A DNA stretch of 64,000 bases, from NCBI GenBank assembly GCA_004321915.1, contig SCQE01000019.1, positions 1 to 64,000 on the forward strand, given 5' to 3'. Positions within the stretch are counted from its first letter, which is position 1. The number at the start of each line of letters is the position of its first letter. The DNA comes from Nitrospirota bacterium (GTDB lineage: Bacteria > Nitrospirota > Thermodesulfovibrionia > Thermodesulfovibrionales > Dissulfurispiraceae). A program made the translations under genes and the position numbers. Positions 54,782 through 62,974 of the stretch are shown here, one piece after another. The notes beneath the pieces were generated by a model that did not search any database, was not told where the DNA came from, and was given only the letters and a program-made list of their open reading frames with translations.

Positions 54782-56035
54782 ATGATGGTACACGGTGAAG
54801 CTTGGACAATAAAAGAGCTGTTCACATATCCTAACGAATACATCTACTGGAGCATACAGATCGTCATGTACCCGTTCATGACCGGTCTTGTGGCCGGGGC
54901 CTTCGTGCTCTCGTCGCTCTACCATGTTTTTGGAATCAAGCAATTGAAAGATATTGCGAGATTTTCGCTCGTCTTCTCTTTTGCACTGCTGCCGTGCGCC
55001 CCTTTGCCGCTTCTGCTCCATCTGCAGCAGCCGTTAAGGAACATGCATGTTATGATGACCCCTCATTTTACGTCGGCCATAGCCGCTTTCGGCATAGTGT
55101 TCGTAACTTATGGGGCGATAGTTGCGGCGGAATTGTGGTTTCTGTACAGAAAGCATTTTGTAGAAACAGCCCTTGCGCTCAAGAACAAGGCCGACAAATC
55201 AGCGTACGAAACGGTCATGTACCACGTTAACAACCTGCTTACGCTCGGCGCTCACGACATAAGCGAATTGGCCTTGCACAGGGACGAAAGGGCGATAAAG
55301 ATAATGGCGGGAATAGGTATTCCGGTCGCATGCTTTCTGCACGGATACGCGGGCTTCATATTCGGTTCGGTCAAGGCCAATGCGCTCTGGATGACACCGC
55401 TTATGCCGGTCATTTTCATAATGTCTGCGGTTGTTTCCGGGATAGCGCTCTGTATGATCACATATATCGTTACTATGGAGGGAAGAAAGTTCCTCGCTAA
55501 AAGAAAGGCCGCAGCCTGTCCCGGAGAGTCCTGCGCGGAGATCGAGAGCGTTGAGGTCAATGTAATACGGATGACCGCAAAATACCTGCTCGGTTTTCTT
55601 GTGGCCGCCATCAGCCTTGAACTGCTCGACCTTATCTTCAGGGGTTACACTGCGGTAAAGTCGTGGGACATGCTTAGAAGGGTCATATACGGCAAAGACT
55701 TTTACAATATCTTCGTATTTCAGTACGGCTTGGGCAATCTCGTGCCGTTCATACTCCTTCTGATCCCGGGGCTGACCATAAGACGGGCCGTTGTCGGGAC
55801 CCTGCTCGTACTGTTAGGTGTTTTTATGATGCGTTGGAATGTAGTCATCGGAGGTCAGGCATTCTCGCTTACGTTTGCGGGCTTTATGCACTACCACCTG
55901 CCTATTATTCCCCACGATATGGAAACCTTCAGGGAAGGGCTCTTCGGAGCGCTATTTATCATAGGTTCTCCGTATGTGCTTTTCTTTATCTTGAACAAGA
56001 TAATGCCTGTATTCGGAATGAAAGAGTCTCATTAG
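54782..56035 (+). CDS. NrfD/PsrC-type quinone-binding membrane subunit
   Basis: A 417-residue membrane protein with about 10 helices. N-terminal IYWSIQIVMYPFMTGLVAGA is typical of NrfD, and the region RFSLVFSFALLPCAPLPLLLHL matches the quinone-site neighbourhood. A soluble loop has CPGESC. It exchanges electrons with menaquinone and perhaps takes part in energy conservation, as in Qrc- and ACIII-like complexes. GGAGGTGAGG lies before the ATG. Last gene of the operon, followed by a strong terminator. Confidence 0.9.
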   Translation: MMVHGEAWTIKELFTYPNEYIYWSIQIVMYPFMTGLVAGAFVLSSLYHVFGIKQLKDIARFSLVFSFALLPCAPLPLLLHLQQPLRNMHVMMTPHFTSAIAAFGIVFVTYGAIVAAELWFLYRKHFVETALALKNKADKSAYETVMYHVNNLLTLGAHDISELALHRDERAIKIMAGIGIPVACFLHGYAGFIFGSVKANALWMTPLMPVIFIMSAVVSGIALCMITYIVTMEGRKFLAKRKAAACPGESCAEIESVEVNVIRMTAKYLLGFLVAAISLELLDLIFRGYTAVKSWDMLRRVIYGKDFYNIFVFQYGLGNLVPFILLLIPGLTIRRAVVGTLLVLLGVFMMRWNVVIGGQAFSLTFAGFMHYHLPIIPHDMETFREGLFGALFIIGSPYVLFFILNKIMPVFGMKESH

Positions 56036-56044
56036 AAAACCGTT

Positions 56045-56088
56045 AAAAAGGCCTTCACGCGGCATTTGCCGCGTGAAGGCCTTTTTTT
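56045..56088. terminator. Bidirectional terminator
   Basis: A perfect 19-bp stem starting AAAAAGGCCTTCACGCGGC, a 4-base loop, and runs of A and T on the two sides. It stands between the convergent nrfD-like and aminotransferase genes, so it can end both. Confidence 0.95.
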
Positions 56089-56091
56089 TAG

Positions 56092-56934
56092 CTATCCGGA
56101 TACTGCTTGTTTGTAAAGAGAGCGAAGCTTCGAGGTTATTGCTCCGGGATTAAGCGGCGTATTATTTATTCTGCTTACAGGCATGACCTCCATTGTGCTG
56201 TTCGTAAGAAAAACCTCGGATGAGGCGGTCAGCTCCTCTAAGCGGTAAAACCCTTCCCGCACTTTTATGCCTGTTTTGGTTGCCAGATCGAGCACAAGCG
56301 CCCGTGTTATTCCATCCAGAATTCCGCACTCTACGGCCGGTGTGCAGAGAGCCCCGTCTTTCAAGAAGAAGATATTGCTGATGGTGCCTTCAGCCAAAAA
56401 GCCGTCGGTGTTCAGCATTACAGCCTCGTATGCCCCGGCGGCCTTGGCCTCTATTTTTGCGAGTATGTTGTTCAAGAAATTCTGGGACTTTATCTGCGGA
56501 TTCAGCGCGGCCCTGTGGTTTCTCCGTACTTCCGGGACCATAATCGCTATGCCGTCGCGGTAATATTCTTCGGGATAATTTTTGAATTCATTAGCTATGA
56601 CCACAAACGTAGGCGCCTTGCAGAGCGCTGGATCGAGCCCGATAGGCCCCTCTCCCCTAGATATCGTAATCCTGACATAGGCTTCTCTCAGTCCGTTTGC
56701 ATCAAGCGTCAAAGCCACAATTTTCTTGATGTCCTCATCCGTTTTAGGGACGGTCAACCCTATAAGCGAAGCGGAACGCTTAAGCCTCCGGATATGTTCG
56801 TCAATTAAAAAAACCTTTTTGTTGTAAACCCTGAGCGTTTCGTATATGCCGTCGCCGTAAAGAAACCCGTGGTCGAAAACAGAAATCTTTGCGTCGGCTT
56901 CAGGCAAAAGGCCATTGTTCAGATAAACTAACAT
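56092..56934 (-). CDS. Class IV aminotransferase (IlvE/PabC/Dat fold)
   Basis: A 280-residue PLP enzyme: VYLNNGLLPEADAKISVFDHG, FLYGDGIYETLRVYNKKVFL, catalytic Lys in ALNPQIKSQNFLNN, and EGTISNIFFLKDGAL. It could be a branched-chain or D-amino-acid aminotransferase or aminodeoxychorismate lyase; the residues visible do not decide. It is followed upstream by yraN and toprim genes with close spacing. Confidence 0.9.
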   Translation of the reverse strand: MLVYLNNGLLPEADAKISVFDHGFLYGDGIYETLRVYNKKVFLIDEHIRRLKRSASLIGLTVPKTDEDIKKIVALTLDANGLREAYVRITISRGEGPIGLDPALCKAPTFVVIANEFKNYPEEYYRDGIAIMVPEVRRNHRAALNPQIKSQNFLNNILAKIEAKAAGAYEAVMLNTDGFLAEGTISNIFFLKDGALCTPAVECGILDGITRALVLDLATKTGIKVREGFYRLEELTASSEVFLTNSTMEVMPVSRINNTPLNPGAITSKLRSLYKQAVSG

Positions 56935-56940
56935 TTCGTG

Positions 56941-57282
56941 CTAAAACGCTCCTTCCAGATGCTCTATGTCGGGCCTGCCGTCCGCAATAATGATACTTAT
57001 GACGTCAAACCTGACAGGCAGTTCCTGCTTTTTTTGTTTTAGAAAATAAAGCGCAACTTTTTTAAGTTTTTCCTGTTTTTTATGGTTCACAGCTTCGAAC
57101 GGTCGCCCGAAGGCCTCGCTTTTTCTAGTCTTAACCTCGACAAATACGACCGTCTCCCTGTCCATAGCGACAATGTCGGCCTCTCCCGCAGGGGTTGTGT
57201 AATTGCGGTCAATTATTGTATACCCGAGTTTCTTGAGGTGTTCCACGGCGATGGCTTCACCTTCATTGCCGAGAGACTTCAA
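56941..57282 (-). CDS. YraN-family (UPF0102) nuclease-like protein
   Basis: A 113-residue protein: GNEGEAIAVEHLKKLGYTII, RNYTTPAGEADIVAMDRETV, VFVEVKTRKSEAFGRPFEAV. The E-x-D-x...E-x-K layout is the PD-(D/E)XK fold. A TTG start at 57282 overlaps the stop of the toprim gene (TTGA). Role unknown, perhaps DNA processing. Confidence 0.92.
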   Translation of the reverse strand: MKSLGNEGEAIAVEHLKKLGYTIIDRNYTTPAGEADIVAMDRETVVFVEVKTRKSEAFGRPFEAVNHKKQEKLKKVALYFLKQKKQELPVRFDVISIIIADGRPDIEHLEGAF

Positions 57283-57731
57283 AGATCTATCCCGAGACGA
57301 AAGCTTTCCTCTTCCTGTTCGCCGACCCTAAGCTGTTCGCCCGCAAGCCTTTCAAGCAGCGCCGGTATCCCTTCGATGTCTCTTATGTCCTTTTGGCATA
57401 GGATTTTTATGATCTCCCTGAACGGAACAAATTCTTCCCACATGCCCGGGATATGTCCGGAGAGTTGCTTCATTATGCTTTCACCCTTTGCATCCCAATC
57501 CATAAGCAGGACGACCCTCTCAAAGCGTTCGGACAGGTCTTCGCAGAAATCATAGATCCCCTTGCCGGAATGCACGGTAAGTATCTCGCCTATGAGACCT
57601 ATTTTCCTCAGGGCAAGCAGGTCTCTTTTTCCCTCAACGATAACAGGGATGCGCTTGTTTATTTCGTAAAGCGCTTGCAGCGCCTCTTTCAGCCTTTCGG
57701 CGCGCTCGATATCTGTTCCGGCAGGCTGCAC
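57279..57731 (-). CDS. Small toprim-domain protein
   Basis: A 150-residue protein with GTG start. The toprim fold is shown by VIVEGKRDLLALRKIG (catalytic Glu) and VVLLMDWDAKGESI (DxD). It resembles small primase or RNase M5-type toprim proteins found mainly in archaea. Function unknown, possibly nucleic acid metabolism. Close to yraN (4-base overlap) and to the secreted-protein gene (1-base gap). Confidence 0.82.
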   Translation of the reverse strand: MQPAGTDIERAERLKEALQALYEINKRIPVIVEGKRDLLALRKIGLIGEILTVHSGKGIYDFCEDLSERFERVVLLMDWDAKGESIMKQLSGHIPGMWEEFVPFREIIKILCQKDIRDIEGIPALLERLAGEQLRVGEQEEESFRLGIDL

Positions 57732-57732
57732 C

Positions 57733-58701
57733 TTATTTTGTCAGATGCCCAACCAGCCCGTGCTGTATATCGAACACCTCGCCGTTGTCGCTGAACTTAA
57801 AAATTCTGCCCCAGATGTCCAACTCATGGTTTTCGGGAATGCCCGGCTGATAGGTCCAGCTTCCGGGGCCGCCGGTCCCTTTATTGTAACCGGTGGCTGT
57901 CCAGCCGTTATAACCGTTATATACAACCGAATAGGTTTCGCCGCCTTTGATGGTGCCCATAGGATCTGTCCCACCCATTCTGTCCGTGTCCTGAAACTTC
58001 TTTGGCGCAACATCGAAGACCACCCTGAATTGTCTGCCTGACTTGATGTGTTCAACCCAGTTGCAGCAGCCGCCCATGAGCTGATTGGGATCGGTTAAAG
58101 TGAAGTTTCCGATCGTATGCCTCCCAAGCTTCTGATGCTGATATGACACGGTGTAATTCCCGGGGCCTGCGGCATCAACAGGGATGCATAAGTAGCGGTC
58201 ATCATCGGCGCATGCCTTGTTGTACTGGCCGAAGACAGACTGCATGCCCGAATTCACAACGCCGAGGTTGCCCGGAATTGTTCGTATATCCATACCGTCT
58301 TTCGAGACGATGAAACGGAAATCTTTCAGATACACGTTGCCTTCTCCGTTGTACTTGTATCCCTTCGCATTAGACACATCCGCAAGAGGCAGAACGCTGT
58401 CTATGAAATCGTAGTAGTTGACCCTGCCGTCCCCGTTGATGTCCCGCGATTTTCCGTGATCTCCGTCAAAGGCAAAAAGCATATGCGGTCCCTTGCGGTA
58501 GAAGTTATCATTGTAAAAAACGCGGGTTTGATAGACCATCCTCTGGATTGCGGGGTAAAAATATATTGATCCGTCAACCAGCTTGCCTGTCGGGTCTGAG
58601 GTAGAAAGTTTGTACCTGTCGTCGGCAAAAGCGTCCTGCATTGTTATAAGCAACCCTATGCAGAGAAATGCTGCAGCTAAAATATTGCGGTTCATCTTCA
58701 T
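57733..58701 (-). CDS. Secreted protein with an EF-hand/dockerin-like calcium site
   Basis: A 322-residue protein with a signal peptide (ILAAAFLCIGLLITMQDAFA). An EF-hand-like loop DINGDGRVNYYDF lies near residue 90, typical of dockerin-type or calcium-binding repeats, here single. Many aromatic and Gly residues follow (YNGYNGWTATGYNKGTGGPG). It looks like an extracellular or periplasmic beta-rich protein with no recognised domain. The ATG at 58701 has GGGGG 8 bases upstream. It precedes toprim and yraN on the same strand. Confidence 0.75.
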   Translation of the reverse strand: MKMNRNILAAAFLCIGLLITMQDAFADDRYKLSTSDPTGKLVDGSIYFYPAIQRMVYQTRVFYNDNFYRKGPHMLFAFDGDHGKSRDINGDGRVNYYDFIDSVLPLADVSNAKGYKYNGEGNVYLKDFRFIVSKDGMDIRTIPGNLGVVNSGMQSVFGQYNKACADDDRYLCIPVDAAGPGNYTVSYQHQKLGRHTIGNFTLTDPNQLMGGCCNWVEHIKSGRQFRVVFDVAPKKFQDTDRMGGTDPMGTIKGGETYSVVYNGYNGWTATGYNKGTGGPGSWTYQPGIPENHELDIWGRIFKFSDNGEVFDIQHGLVGHLTK

Positions 58702-58835
58702 AGACATGTCCCCCTATGTTTGAACGTTCCCATAATTTTACGCCCCCCAATTGTTACATGTAAAGGGAAAATTACCGAATGCCAAAGGGCCCTGCATCTG
58801 TTAAAATAGTTAAATAACCGGCTAAAGGAGAATTA

Positions 58836-59771
58836 ATGACCGAAACACAAGGACAGCGGCTTAATGAAATAATAAAATTCCTTTCGGTTTACCTGCACGG
58901 AAAGGACAAGGCGTTAAGATTGTCGCTGATAACCTTTTTCTCGAAGGGCCATCTTTTGATCGAAGACCTTCCGGGCCTCGGCAAGACAACGCTCGCAATT
59001 GCCATATCAAAGGCGCTCGGTCTCAGCTTCGGCAGGATCCAGTGTACGAGCGACCTTTTGCCGACGGACATTACAGGTCTTTCGATCTACAAAAAAGACA
59101 GCGGCGAGTTTGAATTTCATCCGGGGCCTATTTTCAGCAATATCGTACTCGTTGACGAAATAAACAGGGCGACGCCGAAGACGCAGAGCGCGCTGCTCGA
59201 AGCTATGGGCGAGAAGCAGACGACCATCGAGGGCAAAACGTACAAACTTCCCAAACCGTTTTTTGTGATAGCCACCCAAAACCCCGTCGAGCAGTTCGGC
59301 ACATTCCCGCTGCCGGAATCACAGATGGACCGGTTTATGATGAAGATAAGCATAGGCTATGTCTCAAGGGAGGCCGAAAAGGAGATAATATCCGGAGGGA
59401 GCAGGCGGGAGGAACTATACGCTATCGAGCCTATGATGAATTCGGACGAGGTGATGCAGATACAGCGGGACGTAAAGGGAAAGGTATACTCTTCGTCAAA
59501 GATCATGGATTACATAATGGATATCGTTGAGGCGACGCGCAACACGAAATACATACTTGCAGGCATATCCACAAGGGGGGCATTGGCCCTGAACGCCACC
59601 GCAAAAACAAACGCCTATTTTCACGGAAGGGATTTTGTGATACCGGAAGATATAAAGGAGCTTGCCGAGCATACCATCCCGCACCGCGTGATTTTCAGAG
59701 AGGAGTATGATTCTCTCGACAAAAAGGAGATTGTGCGATCGATAATAGATCGGATCCCGGTCCCGGCGTAA
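58836..59771 (+). CDS. MoxR-family AAA+ ATPase
   Basis: A 311-residue AAA+ protein. Walker A is PGLGKTT (about residues 47-53), Walker B LVDEINRATPKTQSALLEAM, then GEKQTTIEGKTYKLPKPFFV, sensor ATQNP and the lid at the C-terminus. MoxR proteins act as chaperones for assembling partner proteins and are nearly always next to a DUF58 gene, as here. AAAGGAG lies before the ATG. Its TAA overlaps the inferred start of the DUF58 gene. Confidence 0.95.
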   Translation: MTETQGQRLNEIIKFLSVYLHGKDKALRLSLITFFSKGHLLIEDLPGLGKTTLAIAISKALGLSFGRIQCTSDLLPTDITGLSIYKKDSGEFEFHPGPIFSNIVLVDEINRATPKTQSALLEAMGEKQTTIEGKTYKLPKPFFVIATQNPVEQFGTFPLPESQMDRFMMKISIGYVSREAEKEIISGGSRREELYAIEPMMNSDEVMQIQRDVKGKVYSSSKIMDYIMDIVEATRNTKYILAGISTRGALALNATAKTNAYFHGRDFVIPEDIKELAEHTIPHRVIFREEYDSLDKKEIVRSIIDRIPVPA

Positions 59772-60637
59772 TAAAGATACTCAAGGCAGGGACGATTTAT
59801 ATCGGCCTCACGCTGCTTCTGGGTTTTGCCGCAGTCAACACGGCAAACAACCTGCTGTACCTCATCGTTTCCGCCCTGCTCAGCCTGATGGGGGTTTCCG
59901 GCGTATTCGGAAAGCGTAATATTTCGGGCGTCGAGGTTGCGTTGGAGTTTCCCGAAGAAATTTATGCAAACAGCAATATCCCGGTAAAAATAAAGGTTTT
60001 GAACGGCCGTCGTTTTATGCCCGCGTTTCTCATAAGGATCAAGGTCGGCAACGAAGATGTGCTTTTCCCTTTTATCGATCGAAAATCTTCGGACATCAGG
60101 TATATGGACCTTGCCTTCCCCGGGCGCGGTCCTCAAAGCATCAAAGATGTCCGTATCAGCTCTGTTTTTCCGTTCAACTTTTTTGTGCGCTTCAGGCGGA
60201 CGCAAGAAATTTATGACGTCATCGTATTTCCCGAACCCAAAGCCTGTCAATGGCATTCAACGCTTCGGCGCAGCAGAAAACCCCGGGGCGAAAAAAACTC
60301 GGACAAATCCGGATATGATTCCGATATTCTTTCTCTCAGGGCTTACAGCCATGGAGACCCTTTAAAGTATATCCACTGGAAGGCGAGCGCAAAGTCAGGC
60401 ACGCTGATCACGAAAGAGCTCTCGGCCCTCCTGCTTCAGCCGGAGGTCATAGATTTCGAAAAAGTTCCTGTCAAAGACATCGAGGCGAGGCTTTCATGCG
60501 TGACCTACGCTATAATTAAGCACTACAGACAAGGCATACCGGTCGGCCTGAAGATCGGCGGCGAAACATACAGCCCGGACATTTCACAGCGCCACAAAAC
60601 AGCTATGCTGAAAGCGCTGGCATTGTATGAAAAGTAA
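59771..60637 (+). CDS. DUF58 protein, with a probable AUA start
   Basis: A 288-residue protein if started at 59771. The first canonical start in frame is ATG 59888, but the frame upstream is open to 59711 and encodes ILKAGTIYIGLTLLLGFAAVNTANNLLYLI, the membrane N-terminus expected of DUF58 proteins. The codon at 59771 is ATA, directly overlapping the MoxR stop as TAATA, where TAATG would be normal. The body has the DUF58 motif LRAYSHGDPLKYIHWKASAKSG. It probably acts with MoxR in protein assembly at the membrane. AUA initiation or a sequence error at one base is likely. Confidence 0.75.
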   Translation: MKILKAGTIYIGLTLLLGFAAVNTANNLLYLIVSALLSLMGVSGVFGKRNISGVEVALEFPEEIYANSNIPVKIKVLNGRRFMPAFLIRIKVGNEDVLFPFIDRKSSDIRYMDLAFPGRGPQSIKDVRISSVFPFNFFVRFRRTQEIYDVIVFPEPKACQWHSTLRRSRKPRGEKNSDKSGYDSDILSLRAYSHGDPLKYIHWKASAKSGTLITKELSALLLQPEVIDFEKVPVKDIEARLSCVTYAIIKHYRQGIPVGLKIGGETYSPDISQRHKTAMLKALALYEK

Positions 60638-62612
60638 GAACATGCTGAACTATGGCGCCCGCCTCAAGATCGAAACACTCGTTAAAGGTTTCAGTTATGC
60701 CATAGGACTTGTCGGCTTTCTTTCCGTGGCGCGCGAAACCGGTTTTATTTATAACCTGCTGTTTGCCGGGCTTTGCGCCTTTGCTACTTACAGGGAATAC
60801 AAGCTTAATTTTACGGTCCCCAGATGGGGAATCAATATTGTTTCGGTTTTATTGATAGCCCTCGCCCTGATAAGGATCACTCAGGACAACATGGTGGTCC
60901 CGGCCCTCGAATCGCTTATAGCCCTTTTGGGGGTCAAGTTTCTCGAGGAAAAGCGGTTCAGGGATTACATGCAGATTTACGCGATATCCATATTTCTGCT
61001 TGCGGGCTCGGCGCTGCTCTCTCTCGACATGCTTTTTCTAGCCTTTTTCTTCACGCTGATTTTCCTTATAACAATGACAGTTGTACTGCTAGCCTGCTAT
61101 TCCGAGGACAGCGCCATGGAGCTTCAATTCTCGACCGCAGTTAAGATACTCTCGAGGGCCTTTCTTATAACCCTGATATCTATCCCCATCACGGTAATGT
61201 TTTTCATCATACTCCCTCGCACCAACTATCCGCTGCTTAACTTCCTGAACAGGGCATCTTCGGGGCTGAGCGGTTTTACGGATTCGATAACACTCGGAGA
61301 GATATCCGATATCTTTGAGGACAACACTGTGCTGTTCAGGGCAAAGATGAACAGGGTCGACGATAAATACCTTTATTGGCGCGGCATTGTGCTTGAACAT
61401 TTTGACGGACGCACATGGCGGAACATCGGGGCCCCCGAGAACATTAAACTCTGGAGGACTGACCTCCGCGGCGAGCGGATTTCCCAGAGCATATTTCTTG
61501 AGCCTTACAATAACCGGTATTTTTTCGGTCTCGACAAGCCCATATATGTGCGTTATCCCCGCTCCAAGGGATTTGACGACCTCACTTTCAGTTTGTCCGA
61601 GAACATTATGAGAAAGATAAAATACGATGTAATATCTTCGCTTTCAGACACCATGCCCGCGCGGAAAGAAGAGGCCAACAGATATCTCCAGCTGCCTATG
61701 GACAAACACGGGACCCTGTCCAAGATCAAAGAACTCGCCGATTCGATCACCGGAAACAAAAAAGGCGAGGCTGCGGTCAATGCCTTGCTGGGCCATTTGA
61801 CCGGCGGGATGTTCCGGTATTCGATAAAGGGAATGCCGGTTACAAAAAAACCGCTCGAAGAATTTCTGTTCGCAAGGAAAGAAGGCAGCTGCGAATACTA
61901 CGCTTCGGCCATGGCGGTAATGCTGAGACTCTCGGGCATTCCGGCCCGGATTGTAGGTGGCTTCCGGGGCGGAGACTACAACGACCTTGGCGGCTATTAT
62001 ATGATACCCCAGAAATATGCCCATGTATGGGTCGAGGCTTATATCGAGGACAAGGGCTGGAAAAGAATCGACCCCACGCCTGCCGGAAGCGGCGGCCCAA
62101 CGGTCAAAATACGGAAGGGCTTTATGCTCAAGCTGAAATTATTTATCGACAGCATAAATTATTATTGGAGCGTTGCGGTCATAAACTACAATCTCGAAAA
62201 GCAGATAAATATTTTAGGGGGCGTTATGCACGCCTTCAAACAGCCCTCATTGAAATTCGAGATGGACAAGAAAACGCTGGCAGAGCTCGGTCTTTTTATT
62301 ATCGCGGTGCCTGCTGTTTTAGGGCTGCTTTTGGCGCTGCTGAGAAGAAAGAGGCAGACGATCGAAGAAGGGCTCCTCAGCCGTTTTCTGTCTGTCATGG
62401 AAAGACACGGGTATAAAAAAGGCAGGGCTGAAGGCTTGGAGGAGTTTATCTCAAAAATCGCGGACAACGGCATCAGAGAGAGCGCCGCAATGTTTGTTTC
62501 GAAATTTCAGCGGTTTTATTATCGTGATATGAAAATCGGGAAAGATGAACTGAAGAAGTTGGACGATATAATAGTGGAAGCGAAAAGGCGACGAGCGGAT
62601 TCGAACCGCTGA
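60627..62612 (+). CDS. Membrane transglutaminase-like protein (TgpA type, DUF3488)
   Basis: A 661-residue protein. About seven membrane helices occupy residues 15-205. A periplasmic part holds the transglutaminase fold with catalytic Cys in KEGSCEYYASAM, His in YAHVWVEAY and Asp in RIDPTP. Another helix (TLAELGLFIIAVPAVLGLLL) and a cytoplasmic tail end the protein. MoxR-DUF58-TgpA is a standard trio. It overlaps the DUF58 gene by 11 bases. Its last 26 bases overlap the tRNA-Cys gene on the other strand, so the tail KRRRADSNR is read from tRNA DNA. Confidence 0.92.
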   Translation: MKSKNMLNYGARLKIETLVKGFSYAIGLVGFLSVARETGFIYNLLFAGLCAFATYREYKLNFTVPRWGINIVSVLLIALALIRITQDNMVVPALESLIALLGVKFLEEKRFRDYMQIYAISIFLLAGSALLSLDMLFLAFFFTLIFLITMTVVLLACYSEDSAMELQFSTAVKILSRAFLITLISIPITVMFFIILPRTNYPLLNFLNRASSGLSGFTDSITLGEISDIFEDNTVLFRAKMNRVDDKYLYWRGIVLEHFDGRTWRNIGAPENIKLWRTDLRGERISQSIFLEPYNNRYFFGLDKPIYVRYPRSKGFDDLTFSLSENIMRKIKYDVISSLSDTMPARKEEANRYLQLPMDKHGTLSKIKELADSITGNKKGEAAVNALLGHLTGGMFRYSIKGMPVTKKPLEEFLFARKEGSCEYYASAMAVMLRLSGIPARIVGGFRGGDYNDLGGYYMIPQKYAHVWVEAYIEDKGWKRIDPTPAGSGGPTVKIRKGFMLKLKLFIDSINYYWSVAVINYNLEKQINILGGVMHAFKQPSLKFEMDKKTLAELGLFIIAVPAVLGLLLALLRRKRQTIEEGLLSRFLSVMERHGYKKGRAEGLEEFISKIADNGIRESAAMFVSKFQRFYYRDMKIGKDELKKLDDIIVEAKRRRADSNR

Positions 62613-62657
62613 ATCGAGGTTTTGCAGACCTCTCCCTTGCCACTTGGGTACGTCGCC
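62587..62657 (-). tRNA. tRNA-Cys (GCA)
   Basis: A 71-base cloverleaf: acceptor GGCGACG with CGTCGCC, anticodon loop CTGCAAA giving GCA, T arm with GGTTCGAATCC. CCA is not encoded. The 3' part overlaps the end of the transglutaminase gene. Confidence 0.95.
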
Positions 62658-62666
62658 GTTTTAAAA

Positions 62667-62742
62667 TGGAGCGGGTGGCGGGATTCGAACCCGTGACCCC
62701 AACCTTGGCAAGGTTGTGCTCTACCAACTGAGCTACACCCGC
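62667..62742 (-). tRNA. tRNA-Gly (GCC)
   Basis: A cloverleaf with acceptor GCGGGTG and CACCCGC, anticodon loop TTGCCAA giving GCC, T arm GGGTTCGAATCCC, discriminator T and encoded CCA (62667-62669). It lies 9 bases upstream of tRNA-Cys and is probably co-transcribed with it. Confidence 0.95.
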
Positions 62743-62974
62743 AATTAATTGACCCTTTTATAAGAATTTATCGAGGCCTTGGCCTGACTAAATATCCAGA
62801 GCCGTTTTCCTGTAAGTCCGGTGAACTGTGCCAACAGGAAAAGAGTTTATAAAATTATCATAACGGTAGCATATATGTCAATTCCTGCCGGCAGCGGTTT
62901 GCGGGAGGGTTTAAAAAAAATGACCGCATAGGGTAGTATAAAAATCCGTTCGCTTTAAAAACGGCAAAGAAACG

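Noticed and set aside
56045-56088. Strong palindrome that might be an operator or attachment site
   Set aside because: Position between convergent genes with A and T runs marks it as a bidirectional terminator.
62587-62742. tRNA pair as an integration site for an island
   Set aside because: No integrase gene and no repeated tRNA 3' end were seen in the window; the defence island is 50 kb away.
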